A stretch of DNA of 64,000 nt from CAHJXG01 sp965277495 (GTDB lineage: Bacteria > Pseudomonadota > Alphaproteobacteria > Acetobacterales > Acetobacteraceae). Below the pieces are notes generated by a model, which worked only from the letters and a program-made list of their open reading frames with translations, made no database searches and was not told the DNA's origin. Below are positions 35,648-43,769 of this stretch, in pieces. The stretch lies in contig OZ255824.1 in the NCBI GenBank assembly GCA_965277495.1, positions 2,294,001 through 2,358,000 of the forward strand, read 5' to 3'. The stretch's first letter is position 1. The number at the start of each line of letters is the position of its first letter. The position numbers were made by a program, and so were the translations under genes.

Positions 35648-35651
35648 CGCC

Positions 35652-36464
35652 ATGCGGGCGGGCCTGGCCGGGCTTGTTGCAGCGTTGTTGTGCGTTCCGG
35701 CGGCACAGGCGGCGGAGGTTTGCCTCTACGACGGCAGGACCAGCTACTCCGGCCACGCCGCGGTGCGGACCGCCGTCGCGGAGGCGAACGGCCTCACCAC
35801 CGTCGACGTGACCGCCCGGCTCGACGCCGAGCCCTGGTGGCTCTGGAACGTCCAATACCTGACCGAGGAGATCAGCACCTGGCGCGCCGGGGAGCTGCAA
35901 TCGGTCGCGGTGAACAACCGCTATAGCGTCAACGGCCGGGTGAGCCGCCAGCAGTGGGACGTGTTCACCCGCGGGCCGGACGGGCTGGTGGCGCAACGGG
36001 TGCAGTCCAAGTCGCTGTCCGAGTTCCGCCGCCGGCATCCCGCCTTCGTCGCGCATTGGGAACCCAGCGCATTCGGCCAGGCTTGGCTGCCGGACTATGC
36101 CGCCGCCGGGCCGGAGCGGCGGCCCGACCTCGATCTCGCCCGCGCCGCCATGCCGCCGGGCCTCCGCACGCCATATGCGCTGGCGTTCTACTGGTCGCGC
36201 TGGCTGCCGCCCGCGGGCGGGACGGTGCCGGTGTTCATGCCGGGCTGGAAGCGGGATGCGCGCCTGGACGCGGTGGCGACGCCGGCCGGGGCCGGACGTT
36301 GGCGCATGGCGCTGCGGCATCCCGCATTGGACGCCGGCGCCCCGTCATGGGCGGAGGCGGTGGTGTCGGCGGATCATCGCCTGCTGCGGCTGTCGTTCGA
36401 CGTGCACGCCTCCGCAGGGAGCGGGCAGGGCTGGGTGGACAACGCGGGGTGCCAGGCCCGGTAA
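35652..36464 (+). CDS. Secreted protein of unknown function
   Basis: This 270-residue protein has a clear signal peptide (GLVAALLCVPAAQAAE), so it is periplasmic or secreted. The mature part is rich in Trp, Tyr and Arg and looks beta-rich (YDGRTSYSGHAAVRTAVAEA, PWWLWNVQYLTEEISTW, NGRVSRQQWDVFTRG). Two Cys, one near each end (EVCLYDG, NAGCQAR), might pair. It resembles uncharacterised exported proteins of Acetobacteraceae, but I cannot name a family with confidence. It starts 4 bases after the YjbQ gene and may share its transcript. The P450 gene follows by 66 bases. Confidence 0.72.
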   Translation: MRAGLAGLVAALLCVPAAQAAEVCLYDGRTSYSGHAAVRTAVAEANGLTTVDVTARLDAEPWWLWNVQYLTEEISTWRAGELQSVAVNNRYSVNGRVSRQQWDVFTRGPDGLVAQRVQSKSLSEFRRRHPAFVAHWEPSAFGQAWLPDYAAAGPERRPDLDLARAAMPPGLRTPYALAFYWSRWLPPAGGTVPVFMPGWKRDARLDAVATPAGAGRWRMALRHPALDAGAPSWAEAVVSADHRLLRLSFDVHASAGSGQGWVDNAGCQAR

Positions 36465-36530
36465 GGAATGCGCGTGACGACTGGCGCCGAAAGCCGCATG
36501 ATGGGGCATAACAAAACTGTGGGAACGGCC

Positions 36531-37805
36531 ATGGACACTGTCGTGCAGACGGGCGGGCAAGCGGAACGGAGCTACAGCGCCGCCGAGGCCTACACCCTGC
36601 CTTTGGCGGAGCTCGACCCCGCCAACGCGAAACTGTTCCAAAACGATACGATATGGCCGTATTTCGAGCGGCTGCGCGCCGAAGCGCCGGTGCACTACAC
36701 CGCCGAGAGCATATTCGGCCCGTATTGGTCGGTCACCAAGTACAAGGACATCCTGGCGGTCGAGGCCAACCACGAGCTGTTCTCCTCGGATTGGAGCCTT
36801 GGCGGCATCACCGTCCGTGACCAGCGCAAGGATTTCCCGCTGCCGATGTTCATCGCGATGGACCCGCCCAAGCATGGCCAGCAGCGCGACGTGGTGAGCC
36901 CGATGTTCACCGCCGCCAACATGGCGACGATGGAGGCGTCGATCCGCAGCCGGGCCGCCGAAGTGCTGGACAAGCTGCCAATCAATGAGACCTTCGACTG
37001 GGTGGACCGCGTCTCGATTGAGCTGACGACGCAGATGCTGGCCATCCTGTTCGACTTCCCTTGGGAGGACCGCCGCAAGCTGACCCGCTGGTCCGACGTG
37101 GCGACCGCGCATCCGGACCTGGACACCTACGGGTCCCAGGAGGACCGCGACGTCGAGATGATGCAGTGCCTGGCCTATTTCACCGGGCTGTGGAACGAGC
37201 GGGTGAACGCGGCGCCGAAGGCCGACCTCGTTTCGATGCTGGCCCACGCAGACACCACCCGGCAGATGGACCCGCGCGAGTTCCTCGGCAACCTGATCCT
37301 GCTGATCGTCGGCGGCAACGACACCACGCGCAACTCGATCACCGGCGGCCTGGTCGCGCTGCATGAGCACCCGGACCAGTATGCCAAGCTGCGCGCCAAC
37401 CCGGCCCTGATTTCCAGCATGGTGCCCGAGATCATCCGCTGGCAGACGCCGCTCGCGCATATGCGGCGCACCGCGACGCGGGACACGACGCTCGGTGGGC
37501 AGCAGATCCGCGCGGGCGACCGGGTGGTCATGTGGTATGTGTCGGGCAACCGCGACGAGACGGCGATCCCGGACGCGAACCGCTTCATCATCGACCGCGA
37601 CAAGCCCAAGAAGCATCTGTCGTTCGGCTTCGGCGTCCATCGCTGCGTGGGCGAGCGCCTGGCCGAGATGCAGTTGCGGGTGGTTTGGGAGGAGATCCTG
37701 GCGCGTTTCACCGCCGTCGAGGTGGTGGGCGAGCCGCGCCGGGTGTATTCCAGCTTCGTCAAGGGATACGAGACGCTGCCGGTCCGCATCGCCGGCCGGG
37801 TTTAA
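36531..37805 (+). CDS. Cytochrome P450, CYP153-like
   Basis: This 424-residue soluble P450 has the I-helix oxygen-binding segment LIVGGNDTTRNS, the K-helix EIIRW (ExxR) and the haem loop LSFGFGVHRCVGERLAEMQL with the Cys ligand. Many stretches (FGPYWSVTKY, FPLPMFIAMDPPKH, WVDRVSIELTTQMLA, SFVKGYETLPVRI) are what I know from CYP153 alkane/fatty-acid omega-hydroxylases. CYP153 enzymes hydroxylate medium-chain alkanes or acids using a 2Fe-2S ferredoxin and FAD reductase, neither of which is next to it. I start at MDTVVQTGG (36531) behind GGGAA; earlier ATGs are in frame. The exact substrate is not shown by sequence. Confidence 0.9.
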   Translation: MDTVVQTGGQAERSYSAAEAYTLPLAELDPANAKLFQNDTIWPYFERLRAEAPVHYTAESIFGPYWSVTKYKDILAVEANHELFSSDWSLGGITVRDQRKDFPLPMFIAMDPPKHGQQRDVVSPMFTAANMATMEASIRSRAAEVLDKLPINETFDWVDRVSIELTTQMLAILFDFPWEDRRKLTRWSDVATAHPDLDTYGSQEDRDVEMMQCLAYFTGLWNERVNAAPKADLVSMLAHADTTRQMDPREFLGNLILLIVGGNDTTRNSITGGLVALHEHPDQYAKLRANPALISSMVPEIIRWQTPLAHMRRTATRDTTLGGQQIRAGDRVVMWYVSGNRDETAIPDANRFIIDRDKPKKHLSFGFGVHRCVGERLAEMQLRVVWEEILARFTAVEVVGEPRRVYSSFVKGYETLPVRIAGRV

Positions 37806-37858
37806 ACACCGACGGCCCTTCCAGCCAGGCGAACCCGTCCATGCTGCTTCGCCTTGCG

Positions 37859-38308
37859 CTATTTCGAGTGACAGGGTGTGCGTTGCGGCGGCGTGTGCAA
37901 CTGCACCGTCATCAGCACCGCGGGCTCGTCGCCGATGGTGCCGGAACGGTGGCCCCGCTTCCCGTCCTTCGTGGTGCAGCCCTGGTCCTCGCCTAGCGAG
38001 AACTCGCCCGGCCCTTGTTCGACCCGGATGCCGTCCATGCTCTCGATCCACCAGCGCCCGGACAGCACGACGATCCATTGCGGGGCCGGGTTCTCGTGCC
38101 AATCGCCGACCCAGCCGACGGGCTGGACGGTGACGACCACGGTCGATTCCAGGCGCCGATGCTTGTTGTTCCATTGCGGGGCGGCGCCGCCCACGCCCTT
38201 CAGCTCGAACTCGGTCAAGGAGCAGCGCTGCTGGTGGCTGACCCCGTTCGCGTCGGTCCAGAGGTGCCAATAGGGGATGCGTGGCTTGGGGCCGGATCGG
38301 TCGGGCAT
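37859..38308 (-). CDS. Cupin-fold protein
   Basis: This 149-residue protein is probably a single-domain cupin. The segment GDWHENPAPQWIVVLSGRWW is the first cupin motif, with His and Glu in place, and the second half has FSLGEDQGCTTKDGKRGHRS, giving the last His. Metal binding is therefore plausible. Short cupins of this sort are often regulatory or bind sugars, and no partner gene suggests a substrate. It is convergent with the P450 gene (stops 54 bases apart) and lies 30 bases after the DUF29 gene, with which it may be cotranscribed. Confidence 0.75.
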   Translation of the reverse strand: MPDRSGPKPRIPYWHLWTDANGVSHQQRCSLTEFELKGVGGAAPQWNNKHRRLESTVVVTVQPVGWVGDWHENPAPQWIVVLSGRWWIESMDGIRVEQGPGEFSLGEDQGCTTKDGKRGHRSGTIGDEPAVLMTVQLHTPPQRTPCHSK

Positions 38309-38338
38309 GCGGGTCTCCGTGTTGGCGCTGCGTGGGTC

Positions 38339-38770
38339 TCAGCTCTCTAATGCCAGCAGCTCCGCGAGCGTCACCGGGCAGGCTGCTGGAACCGGCAAGG
38401 GCTGCAGCCCGTCGTTGGTCTCTGGCAACCGGTCGAGGGCGTCCACATAAAGCTCGGCGAGGCCGATTTTCTGGCGCATGGATGGGGTGTAGCTCCGGCG
38501 CGCATCGCGGCGGAAGCCGCGCGCCTCGGCTCGCCAGTGCGGCACGTCGCGGGCCAAGGGCCAGGCCTCGCACTTGAGATCGTGCAGGAGCGCTTGCACA
38601 AGCAGCGACCGGACGGCGTTGAATTCACTGCGGCCCACGCTTTCGATTTCCTCGATGATGTTGACCCAGTCCGGAGGTTCGTTGCCTGGCTGGCCGGCGG
38701 CGTGCTGGCGCAGCAACCGTGCCTGGCGCTCCGACCATTCCATCACGTCGTCGGCATAGAGGTCGCCCAT
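38339..38770 (-). CDS. DUF29 family protein
   Basis: This 143-residue protein matches the DUF29 layout: an opening LYADDVMEWSERQARLLRQH, then WVNIIEEIESVGRSEFNAVRS, then LLVQALLHDLKCEAWPL, and a terminal tail. DUF29 proteins are small helical cytoplasmic proteins, abundant in Cyanobacteria and Alphaproteobacteria, of unknown function, sometimes paired with toxin-like or restriction-like genes. I start at MGDLYADD (38770) because GAGGAGCG precedes it. Together with the cupin gene it forms a minus-strand pair, divergent from the sorbosone dehydrogenase gene. Confidence 0.87.
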   Translation of the reverse strand: MGDLYADDVMEWSERQARLLRQHAAGQPGNEPPDWVNIIEEIESVGRSEFNAVRSLLVQALLHDLKCEAWPLARDVPHWRAEARGFRRDARRSYTPSMRQKIGLAELYVDALDRLPETNDGLQPLPVPAACPVTLAELLALES

Positions 38771-39153
38771 AGTTCGCTCCTCGGGTGGACAGGGTTTTGC
38801 AGAGTTTGCAGGAACGCGCATCGGCAATGCCTATCATAATGAGGCATTGTGGAAGGCAGGCTGCCGATGACAATGAGGCCGTAGTGGGCACCGGTCATCC
38901 GGCTTATCGTTTTCTGCGCGATGTGGGCTTCTGCGCGATGTGGGCGGAAACGGCGGCGAGGGGTGTTGATGCTGGCCTGGGGCATGGATTTCTATCCGGC
39001 AGAACGCGCCGTTTCGCCGGCGAACACGAATCGGTGAACGGTTCTGTATCGGTGAACAATCCATGGTTGCACACCTTGCGACAACCCTTTGATGTCGGGC
39101 TTACTCATGGCCGTCGCGGCTATAAAGCCGTAGCGAGGGACGGAGAACCGACT
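38771..39153. promoter_or_regulatory. Divergent promoter region with operator-like repeats
   Basis: This 383-base spacer drives the DUF29/cupin pair leftwards and the sorbosone dehydrogenase gene rightwards. It contains a perfect inverted repeat CAATGCCT / AGGCATTG at 38825-38849 (9-base spacer), a 12-base palindrome TTCGCCGGCGAA at 39013-39024, and a direct repeat ATCGGTGAAC at 39030-39039 and 39048-39057, 18 bases apart. These look like binding sites for one or more regulators. No regulator gene lies next door, and no named consensus fits. Confidence 0.5.
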
Positions 39154-40416
39154 GTGAGCAAGAAGTCAATCCTACGTTATACGACTGTGTTGGCGCCAGT
39201 GGTTGTCGCAGCGGCGATGGTTTGCAGCCCAGCCAAGGCCGCCGACGTCAAAAGCTATGACAGCAGCAAGCCGAGCTTCTGGCAGCATCCGCCGCCGGAC
39301 TGGTTCCTCGGCGACGAAACCGCTGCGCAAAAAGGCTTGGCCCCGCCGGTCGGCCCGGCCACGCCGACGCCGATAGCGGAACTGCAGGACGACCTGAAAA
39401 AGATCAAGCTCCCGCCAGGCTTCAAGATCGAGGTTTATGCATCTGGCATTCCCGAAGCCCGGCAGATGGCCTGGGGCAACAACGGCACGCTGTTCGTCGG
39501 GTCATATAATGCCACCAACGTGTATGCGGTGACGGACGACGACGGCAAGCATACCGTCAAGACGATCCTGAAGGGCCTGAACATGCCGACCGGCGTGGCG
39601 TTCCAGGATGGCGCGCTTTATGTGATCGCGATCGATAAGCTGCTGCGTTACGACAACGCCGAGGCAAACCTGGACCACATGCCGGCCCCGGTCGTCGCCT
39701 ATGACGACATGCCGCCCTATGTCGCGCATGGCTGGAAGTACCTGGTGACCGACAAGTCCGGCAGCATGTACATACCATTCGGCCCTCCGTTCAACATCGG
39801 CATCCCGCCCACCAGCGTGTCACAGGTCCGGCACGTGGACCCGAAAACCGGCTTGGCGGAAATCGTCGCCCTGGGCGTGCGCAACAGCGTCGGCGGCGAC
39901 ATCGACCCGCGCAGTGGCGATTACTGGTTCACCGAGAACGCGCGCGACTGGATGAGCGACGACACGCCCAGCGACAAGCTGAACCACATCACCAAGCTCG
40001 GCGAGCACTTCGGCTATCCATACTGCCACGAGGGCGACATACCGGATCCGAAGTTCGCCCGCGGGCATAAGTGCGACGAGTTCACGCCGCCGGTGGTCAA
40101 GCTCGGTGCGCACGTCGCGCCGCTGGGGATGAAGTTCTACACCGGGACCATGTTCCCGCCGGAGTACCGGAACAACATCTTCGTCGCCGAGCATGGGTCG
40201 TGGAACCGGCACAAGTACCAGGGCGCACGCATCGAACGCATCATCGTCGATGCGGACGGCAAGAACGCCCATGACGAGGTGTTCGCCTCGGGCTGGCTAT
40301 CTGGCGACCAGGAATACTGGGGCCGTCCGACCGACATCCTGCAGGCCAAGGACGGGTCGCTGCTGGTGGCCGACGACTGGGCTGGCGCGATCTATCGCAT
40401 CAGCTACGCGAAGTAG
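39154..40416 (+). CDS. Secreted L-sorbosone dehydrogenase / soluble PQQ sugar dehydrogenase family protein
   Basis: This 420-residue protein begins at GTG 39154, with GGAGAA seven bases upstream. It has a signal peptide ending at CSPAKA. The mature part is a beta-propeller of the GDH/sorbosone dehydrogenase family: LPPGFKIEVYASGIPEARQM, MPTGVAFQDGALYVIAID, GVRNSVGGDIDPRSGDYWFT, AEHGSWNRHK and RPTDILQAKDGSLLVADDW. These are conserved PQQ- and calcium-site regions. The enzyme would oxidise an aldose or sorbosone in the periplasm with PQQ and pass electrons to a cytochrome. A diheme c-type cytochrome gene follows directly, as expected. The substrate is inferred. Confidence 0.9.
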   Translation: MSKKSILRYTTVLAPVVVAAAMVCSPAKAADVKSYDSSKPSFWQHPPPDWFLGDETAAQKGLAPPVGPATPTPIAELQDDLKKIKLPPGFKIEVYASGIPEARQMAWGNNGTLFVGSYNATNVYAVTDDDGKHTVKTILKGLNMPTGVAFQDGALYVIAIDKLLRYDNAEANLDHMPAPVVAYDDMPPYVAHGWKYLVTDKSGSMYIPFGPPFNIGIPPTSVSQVRHVDPKTGLAEIVALGVRNSVGGDIDPRSGDYWFTENARDWMSDDTPSDKLNHITKLGEHFGYPYCHEGDIPDPKFARGHKCDEFTPPVVKLGAHVAPLGMKFYTGTMFPPEYRNNIFVAEHGSWNRHKYQGARIERIIVDADGKNAHDEVFASGWLSGDQEYWGRPTDILQAKDGSLLVADDWAGAIYRISYAK

Positions 40417-40426
40417 CTGCACGGAA

Positions 40427-40454
40427 CCGCCCGCCCTGGGACCGGGGCGGGCGG
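40427..40454. terminator. GC-rich hairpin between sorbosone dehydrogenase and cytochrome genes
   Basis: CCGCCCGCCC (40427-40436) and GGGCGGGCGG (40445-40454) form a perfect 10-base stem with an 8-base loop, 10 bases after the dehydrogenase stop and 25 bases before the cytochrome start. No T-run follows, so it may tune read-through to the cytochrome or protect the upstream message. Confidence 0.5.
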
Positions 40455-40479
40455 AGTTCGAACCAACACGGATGACCTG

Positions 40480-41064
40480 ATGCGACTCATGTGGACCCTG
40501 CTCGCGGCAGGATTTTATTTCACGGCGGGCGCGGCTGCTGCGGCCGACATTGCCGCCGGGCGGGAGCGGGCCGAGGCTTGCCAGGCCTGCCATGGCGCCG
40601 AGGGGATATCGGAGAACCCTGCGATCCCGTCGCTTGCCGGGCAGTTGGACAAGTTCCTGCAATGGCAGCTCGTGTTCTTCCGGTCGGGCCGCCGGGCGAA
40701 CGAGATCATGGGGCCGATGGCCGCCGACCTCACGGACGAGGACATCCGCAACCTCGGCGCCTATTTTGCCTCGTTGCCCGCCCCGCCGCCGCCTGCGCCC
40801 GAGCCCGACGCGGCGGTCCGCCAAGCCGGGCAGCAACTGGCCGAGCAGCACCGCTGCGCCGCCTGCCACACCGACACCTTCGCCGGCAAGCAGGCCGCAC
40901 CCGCCATCGCTCACCAACATAAGGACTACCTGATCCAGGCGCTGACCGACTATCGGTCCAATGCCCGGCCCAGCGTCGGCGTCGCCGCGATGACCGAGGC
41001 CGCGTCTGGCCTGAGCGACGAGGACATCAAGACCCTGGCCCAATTCCTGGAAACCTACCAGTGA
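40480..41064 (+). CDS. Diheme c-type cytochrome (cytochrome c4-like)
   Basis: This 194-residue protein has a signal peptide ending in AAAAAD and two haem-binding motifs, CQACH at Cys34 and CAACH at Cys126, in two similar class I domains joined by a proline-rich linker (PAPPPPAPEP). Axial Met candidates are in EIMGPMAADL and VAAMTEAAS. This is the cytochrome c4 arrangement. It is periplasmic and lies 63 bases downstream of the PQQ-type dehydrogenase, so I infer that it takes electrons from that enzyme and hands them to the respiratory oxidase. The next gene overlaps its stop codon. Confidence 0.92.
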   Translation: MRLMWTLLAAGFYFTAGAAAAADIAAGRERAEACQACHGAEGISENPAIPSLAGQLDKFLQWQLVFFRSGRRANEIMGPMAADLTDEDIRNLGAYFASLPAPPPPAPEPDAAVRQAGQQLAEQHRCAACHTDTFAGKQAAPAIAHQHKDYLIQALTDYRSNARPSVGVAAMTEAASGLSDEDIKTLAQFLETYQ

Positions 41065-41546
41065 GCAAGGCGCCGATGAACCCGGCAGCTTTCGCTGTCC
41101 TGCTGCTGCTTTCCGGACCCGCGATGGCCCAATCCCGCCCGGGGACCCAGGCCCCGGCCCTCGATCATCCGGACGCCTTCGAGCATGCGTTCGCCGTCTC
41201 TTCCTACTCGCTCGACGCCTGCGGGGACCCGCTGGCCGGGCGCGTGTTCCGCCGCGCCCTGGTCGAGAAATTCGCCCACTGCCCGTTCTCGCCCGAGGCG
41301 CGGTCCCGCTTCCAGCAGCGCATCCGCGCCCAGCAGGCCAAGACGCGAGATGCGATGGAAAGCATGATCGAGCAGCATGGCGGCCTGCCGGTGCAGTTGG
41401 ACGGCATGCCGATGACCTGCCACGAGCAGCAGGCCAGCGACGGCTATAAACGGTTCCGCAGCCTGCTGGATCAATACGCGCAGGGCAGCCTCCCGGCCGA
41501 GGCCGTCATCGCTGCGCCCTGCGACGCGCCCGACCTCGCCCCTTGA
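41061..41546 (+). CDS. Exported hypothetical protein
   Basis: This 161-residue protein has a signal peptide (FAVLLLLSGPAMAQ) and is therefore periplasmic. The mature region is largely helical (ARSRFQQRIRAQQAKTRDAMESM) with Cys in SLDACGDP, FAHCPFSP, MTCHEQQ and APCDAP, which could form two disulfides. I recognise no family. The start is GTG 41061, overlapping the stop of the cytochrome gene (GTGA), or ATG 41076 behind AAGG. The tight overlap places it in the dehydrogenase-cytochrome transcript, so it might assist electron transfer or cofactor handling, but this is only context. Confidence 0.72.
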   Translation: MSKAPMNPAAFAVLLLLSGPAMAQSRPGTQAPALDHPDAFEHAFAVSSYSLDACGDPLAGRVFRRALVEKFAHCPFSPEARSRFQQRIRAQQAKTRDAMESMIEQHGGLPVQLDGMPMTCHEQQASDGYKRFRSLLDQYAQGSLPAEAVIAAPCDAPDLAP

Positions 41547-41589
41547 GGCCATAGGCAACCTATGTCCGGCCTGGAACGCTAATGCAGCG

Positions 41590-42324
41590 ATGAGGCCGAA
41601 AACCGTTAAGACAGGGGTAGGCACGGTTGCCGCCATCCGGCGCTACCCCGTGAAATCCATGCAGGCCGAGGCCCTGGACGCGGCCGAGCTGCACTGGACC
41701 GGCCTATACGGGGACCGCCAATACGCATTTTGCCGAACCTCCGACACCTCCGATTTCCCGTGGCTGACCGGGCGGACCGTGCCCGACCTGGTGCTGCACT
41801 CCGCCCGTTACCTCGATGCGCTCGATCCTGCGCATGCCCGGGTTCATGTCGTGACCCCCGATGGAACCGGGCATGACATCGCCGACCCGGCCCTCGCGGC
41901 CAAGCTGGCGGAGGCCGCCGGCGCGCCGGTCCGGCTACTGCGGCTGGGCCGCGGGGCGTTCGACGCCATGCCGGTCTCAGTCATCGCGACCACCACCGGC
42001 GGCGCCATCAACCGGGCGCATGGCGCGCCGGTGGGGCTGGCCCGGTTTCGCGCCAACCTGGTGATTTGCCCCGACGACCCGGCCGTCAGCGAGCGGGAAT
42101 GGCTCGGTCACACCCTCACGTTCGGCGACGGCGATGATCCGCCAGGCCTGCGCCTCGACTGGCCCATCCCGCGTTGCGCCATGGTCGCCATCGACCCCGA
42201 TACCGGCGCCCGTGACCCCAGCGTCCTGCGCACCGTCGTCCAGCGGTTCGGCAACGAGGCCGGCGCCTACTGCGCAGTCCAAGCGCCGGGCATCATCCGG
42301 GCTGGCGACCGGGTTTGGAGCTGA
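41590..42324 (+). CDS. MOSC domain protein
   Basis: This is a 244-residue protein with an N-terminal MOSC beta-barrel (VGTVAAIRRYPVKSMQAEAL, LYGDRQYAF) and the core MOSC domain ending in WPIPRCAMVAIDPDTG, where the Cys is the conserved sulfur- or molybdenum-site residue. MOSC proteins such as YcbX and the mARC family bind the molybdenum cofactor and reduce N-hydroxylated compounds, or transfer sulfur. No molybdenum-cofactor genes are next to it. It lies 43 bases after the exported protein gene on the same strand, so cotranscription is possible. Substrate unknown. Confidence 0.9.
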   Translation: MRPKTVKTGVGTVAAIRRYPVKSMQAEALDAAELHWTGLYGDRQYAFCRTSDTSDFPWLTGRTVPDLVLHSARYLDALDPAHARVHVVTPDGTGHDIADPALAAKLAEAAGAPVRLLRLGRGAFDAMPVSVIATTTGGAINRAHGAPVGLARFRANLVICPDDPAVSEREWLGHTLTFGDGDDPPGLRLDWPIPRCAMVAIDPDTGARDPSVLRTVVQRFGNEAGAYCAVQAPGIIRAGDRVWS

Positions 42325-42406
42325 AAAGGGTGCCGTGGCGCCGCAAGGCGTTGGCCGGCTACAAACCGGGTTATCGTATTTTGGACCGCAGAGAAGGATC
42401 GTTCCG

Positions 42407-42715
42407 ATGGCCACCAAAACCGACAAAGTGCCTCAGGCTGCCCTAAAAGGCCCCGAAGCCAATATCTCGGACGCGGGCAGCGCGCAGGCGCCGTTCCTTT
42501 ATTTTGAGCGGGCATCCGCCTTCGGGCATTTCGAGGGCCTGGTCAGGATCACCCTCGAGTCCCAGCGCATCCTTCCGCACGCCTCAGGCGGTGGCGTGAC
42601 CGTGGACCGCGTGGTCAACGCCCACCTGCGGATGAGCGTCCCCGCGGCGCAGTCGCTGCAAAGGGCGATCGAGAGCGCCCTGCTGATGATGGCGCCGGAG
42701 AAGCCGAGGAACTGA
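42407..42715 (+). CDS. Small conserved-looking hypothetical protein
   Basis: This 102-residue protein starts at ATG 42407 with GAAGGA eight bases upstream. The C-terminal two-thirds, with ERASAFGHFEGLVRITLESQ then VVNAHLRMSVPAAQSLQRAIES, alternates strands and a helix. The layout reminds me of DUF3467-type small proteins (strand-rich body and a terminal Ser-Pro helix), but the match is not firm. The first 25 residues look disordered. It stands 82 bases after the MOSC gene and convergent with the ABC operon. No function is proposed. Confidence 0.7.
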   Translation: MATKTDKVPQAALKGPEANISDAGSAQAPFLYFERASAFGHFEGLVRITLESQRILPHASGGGVTVDRVVNAHLRMSVPAAQSLQRAIESALLMMAPEKPRN

Positions 42716-42734
42716 TGCCCGGCCTCAGCAAGGG

Positions 42735-43769
42735 TCAGGCGGCGCTGCGCTGCTGGGTCCGCAGGCGCTGGGCATAGACGTTCACCACCAGCGCGAGCAG
42801 CAGCACCAGCCCGCGGATGAGGATTTTCAGGAAGCTGTCCATGCGCACGTGATCGAGCCCGTTGTTCAGCACGCCCAGCACCAGCAGGCCGACGACCGTG
42901 TTGCCGATGCCGCCCTGGCCGCCGAACAGGCTGGTGCCGCCGACTACCACGGCGGAGATGGCGTCGAGCAAGTAATTGTCGAACTGGTTCTGCTGCGCGC
43001 TGCCGAAATACGCCACGCCGAGCATGCCTGCGACGCCCGAGCATAGCGCCGACACCAGCAGCGCCGCGGCCACGACCGCCTTCACGCCGACGCCGGAGTG
43101 CTCGGCCGCCTCGCGGTTGCCACCGACCATGTAAACGTAGCGTCCGAACCGCGTGTAGGTCAGCACCAGGTGGCCCATCAGCAGCACGAGGGCCGCGACC
43201 ACGACGATCCAGGGCGCCGGGCCGATGGAGCCGCTGCCGAGGGTCAGCAGCACCGGCGGCACACTATAGGCGATTTGGCCGCGCACCAGCAGGGCGCAGA
43301 TGCCGTTGCCAATCTGCAGCATCGCCAGCGTCATGATGAAGGACGGGATGCCGATGCGGGTGACGCCGAACGCGGTGACGGCGCCGAGCGCCAGGCAGCC
43401 GGCCAGGCCGCCCGCGATCGCCAGCGCGCCGGGCAGCGGCAGGTTGGCGATGTTGACGCTGGCGTCCTGCACGGTGAGGTAGGCGACCAGGATGCCGGTG
43501 GCGTTGGCGACGCTGGCGACGCTGAGGTCGATCTCGGCGCACAGGATGACGAAGGTCAGGCCCACGGCGATGATGGCGGTGATGGAAACCTGCTGCAGCA
43601 CGTTGCTGAGGTTGGCCAGCGTCATGAACGAGGCGCTGACGCTGCTGAACAGCGCGATCAGCGCCACGAGCGTCACCAGCGGCGCGAGGTTGCGGAGCTG
43701 CCCGCGCAGGATGGCCCAAACGGACGGGCGCGGGGCGGCGACGGATACGGTCATGGGGGCCTCGTTCAT
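42735..43769 (-). CDS. Sugar-type ABC transporter permease (RbsC-like)
   Basis: This 344-residue inner-membrane permease belongs to the ribose/xylose/autoinducer-2 importer class (BPD_transp_2). About 8-10 spans are visible, and VVVGGTSLFGGQGGIGNTVVG near the C-terminus is a strong family signature that contacts the ATPase. It is the last gene of the three-gene operon substrate-binding protein, ATPase, permease. Its ATG overlaps the stop of the ATPase gene (ATGA); a second in-frame ATG 15 bases later (MTVSVAA) is also possible. It imports the ligand captured by the binding protein. Confidence 0.93.
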   Translation of the reverse strand: MNEAPMTVSVAAPRPSVWAILRGQLRNLAPLVTLVALIALFSSVSASFMTLANLSNVLQQVSITAIIAVGLTFVILCAEIDLSVASVANATGILVAYLTVQDASVNIANLPLPGALAIAGGLAGCLALGAVTAFGVTRIGIPSFIMTLAMLQIGNGICALLVRGQIAYSVPPVLLTLGSGSIGPAPWIVVVAALVLLMGHLVLTYTRFGRYVYMVGGNREAAEHSGVGVKAVVAAALLVSALCSGVAGMLGVAYFGSAQQNQFDNYLLDAISAVVVGGTSLFGGQGGIGNTVVGLLVLGVLNNGLDHVRMDSFLKILIRGLVLLLALVVNVYAQRLRTQQRSAA

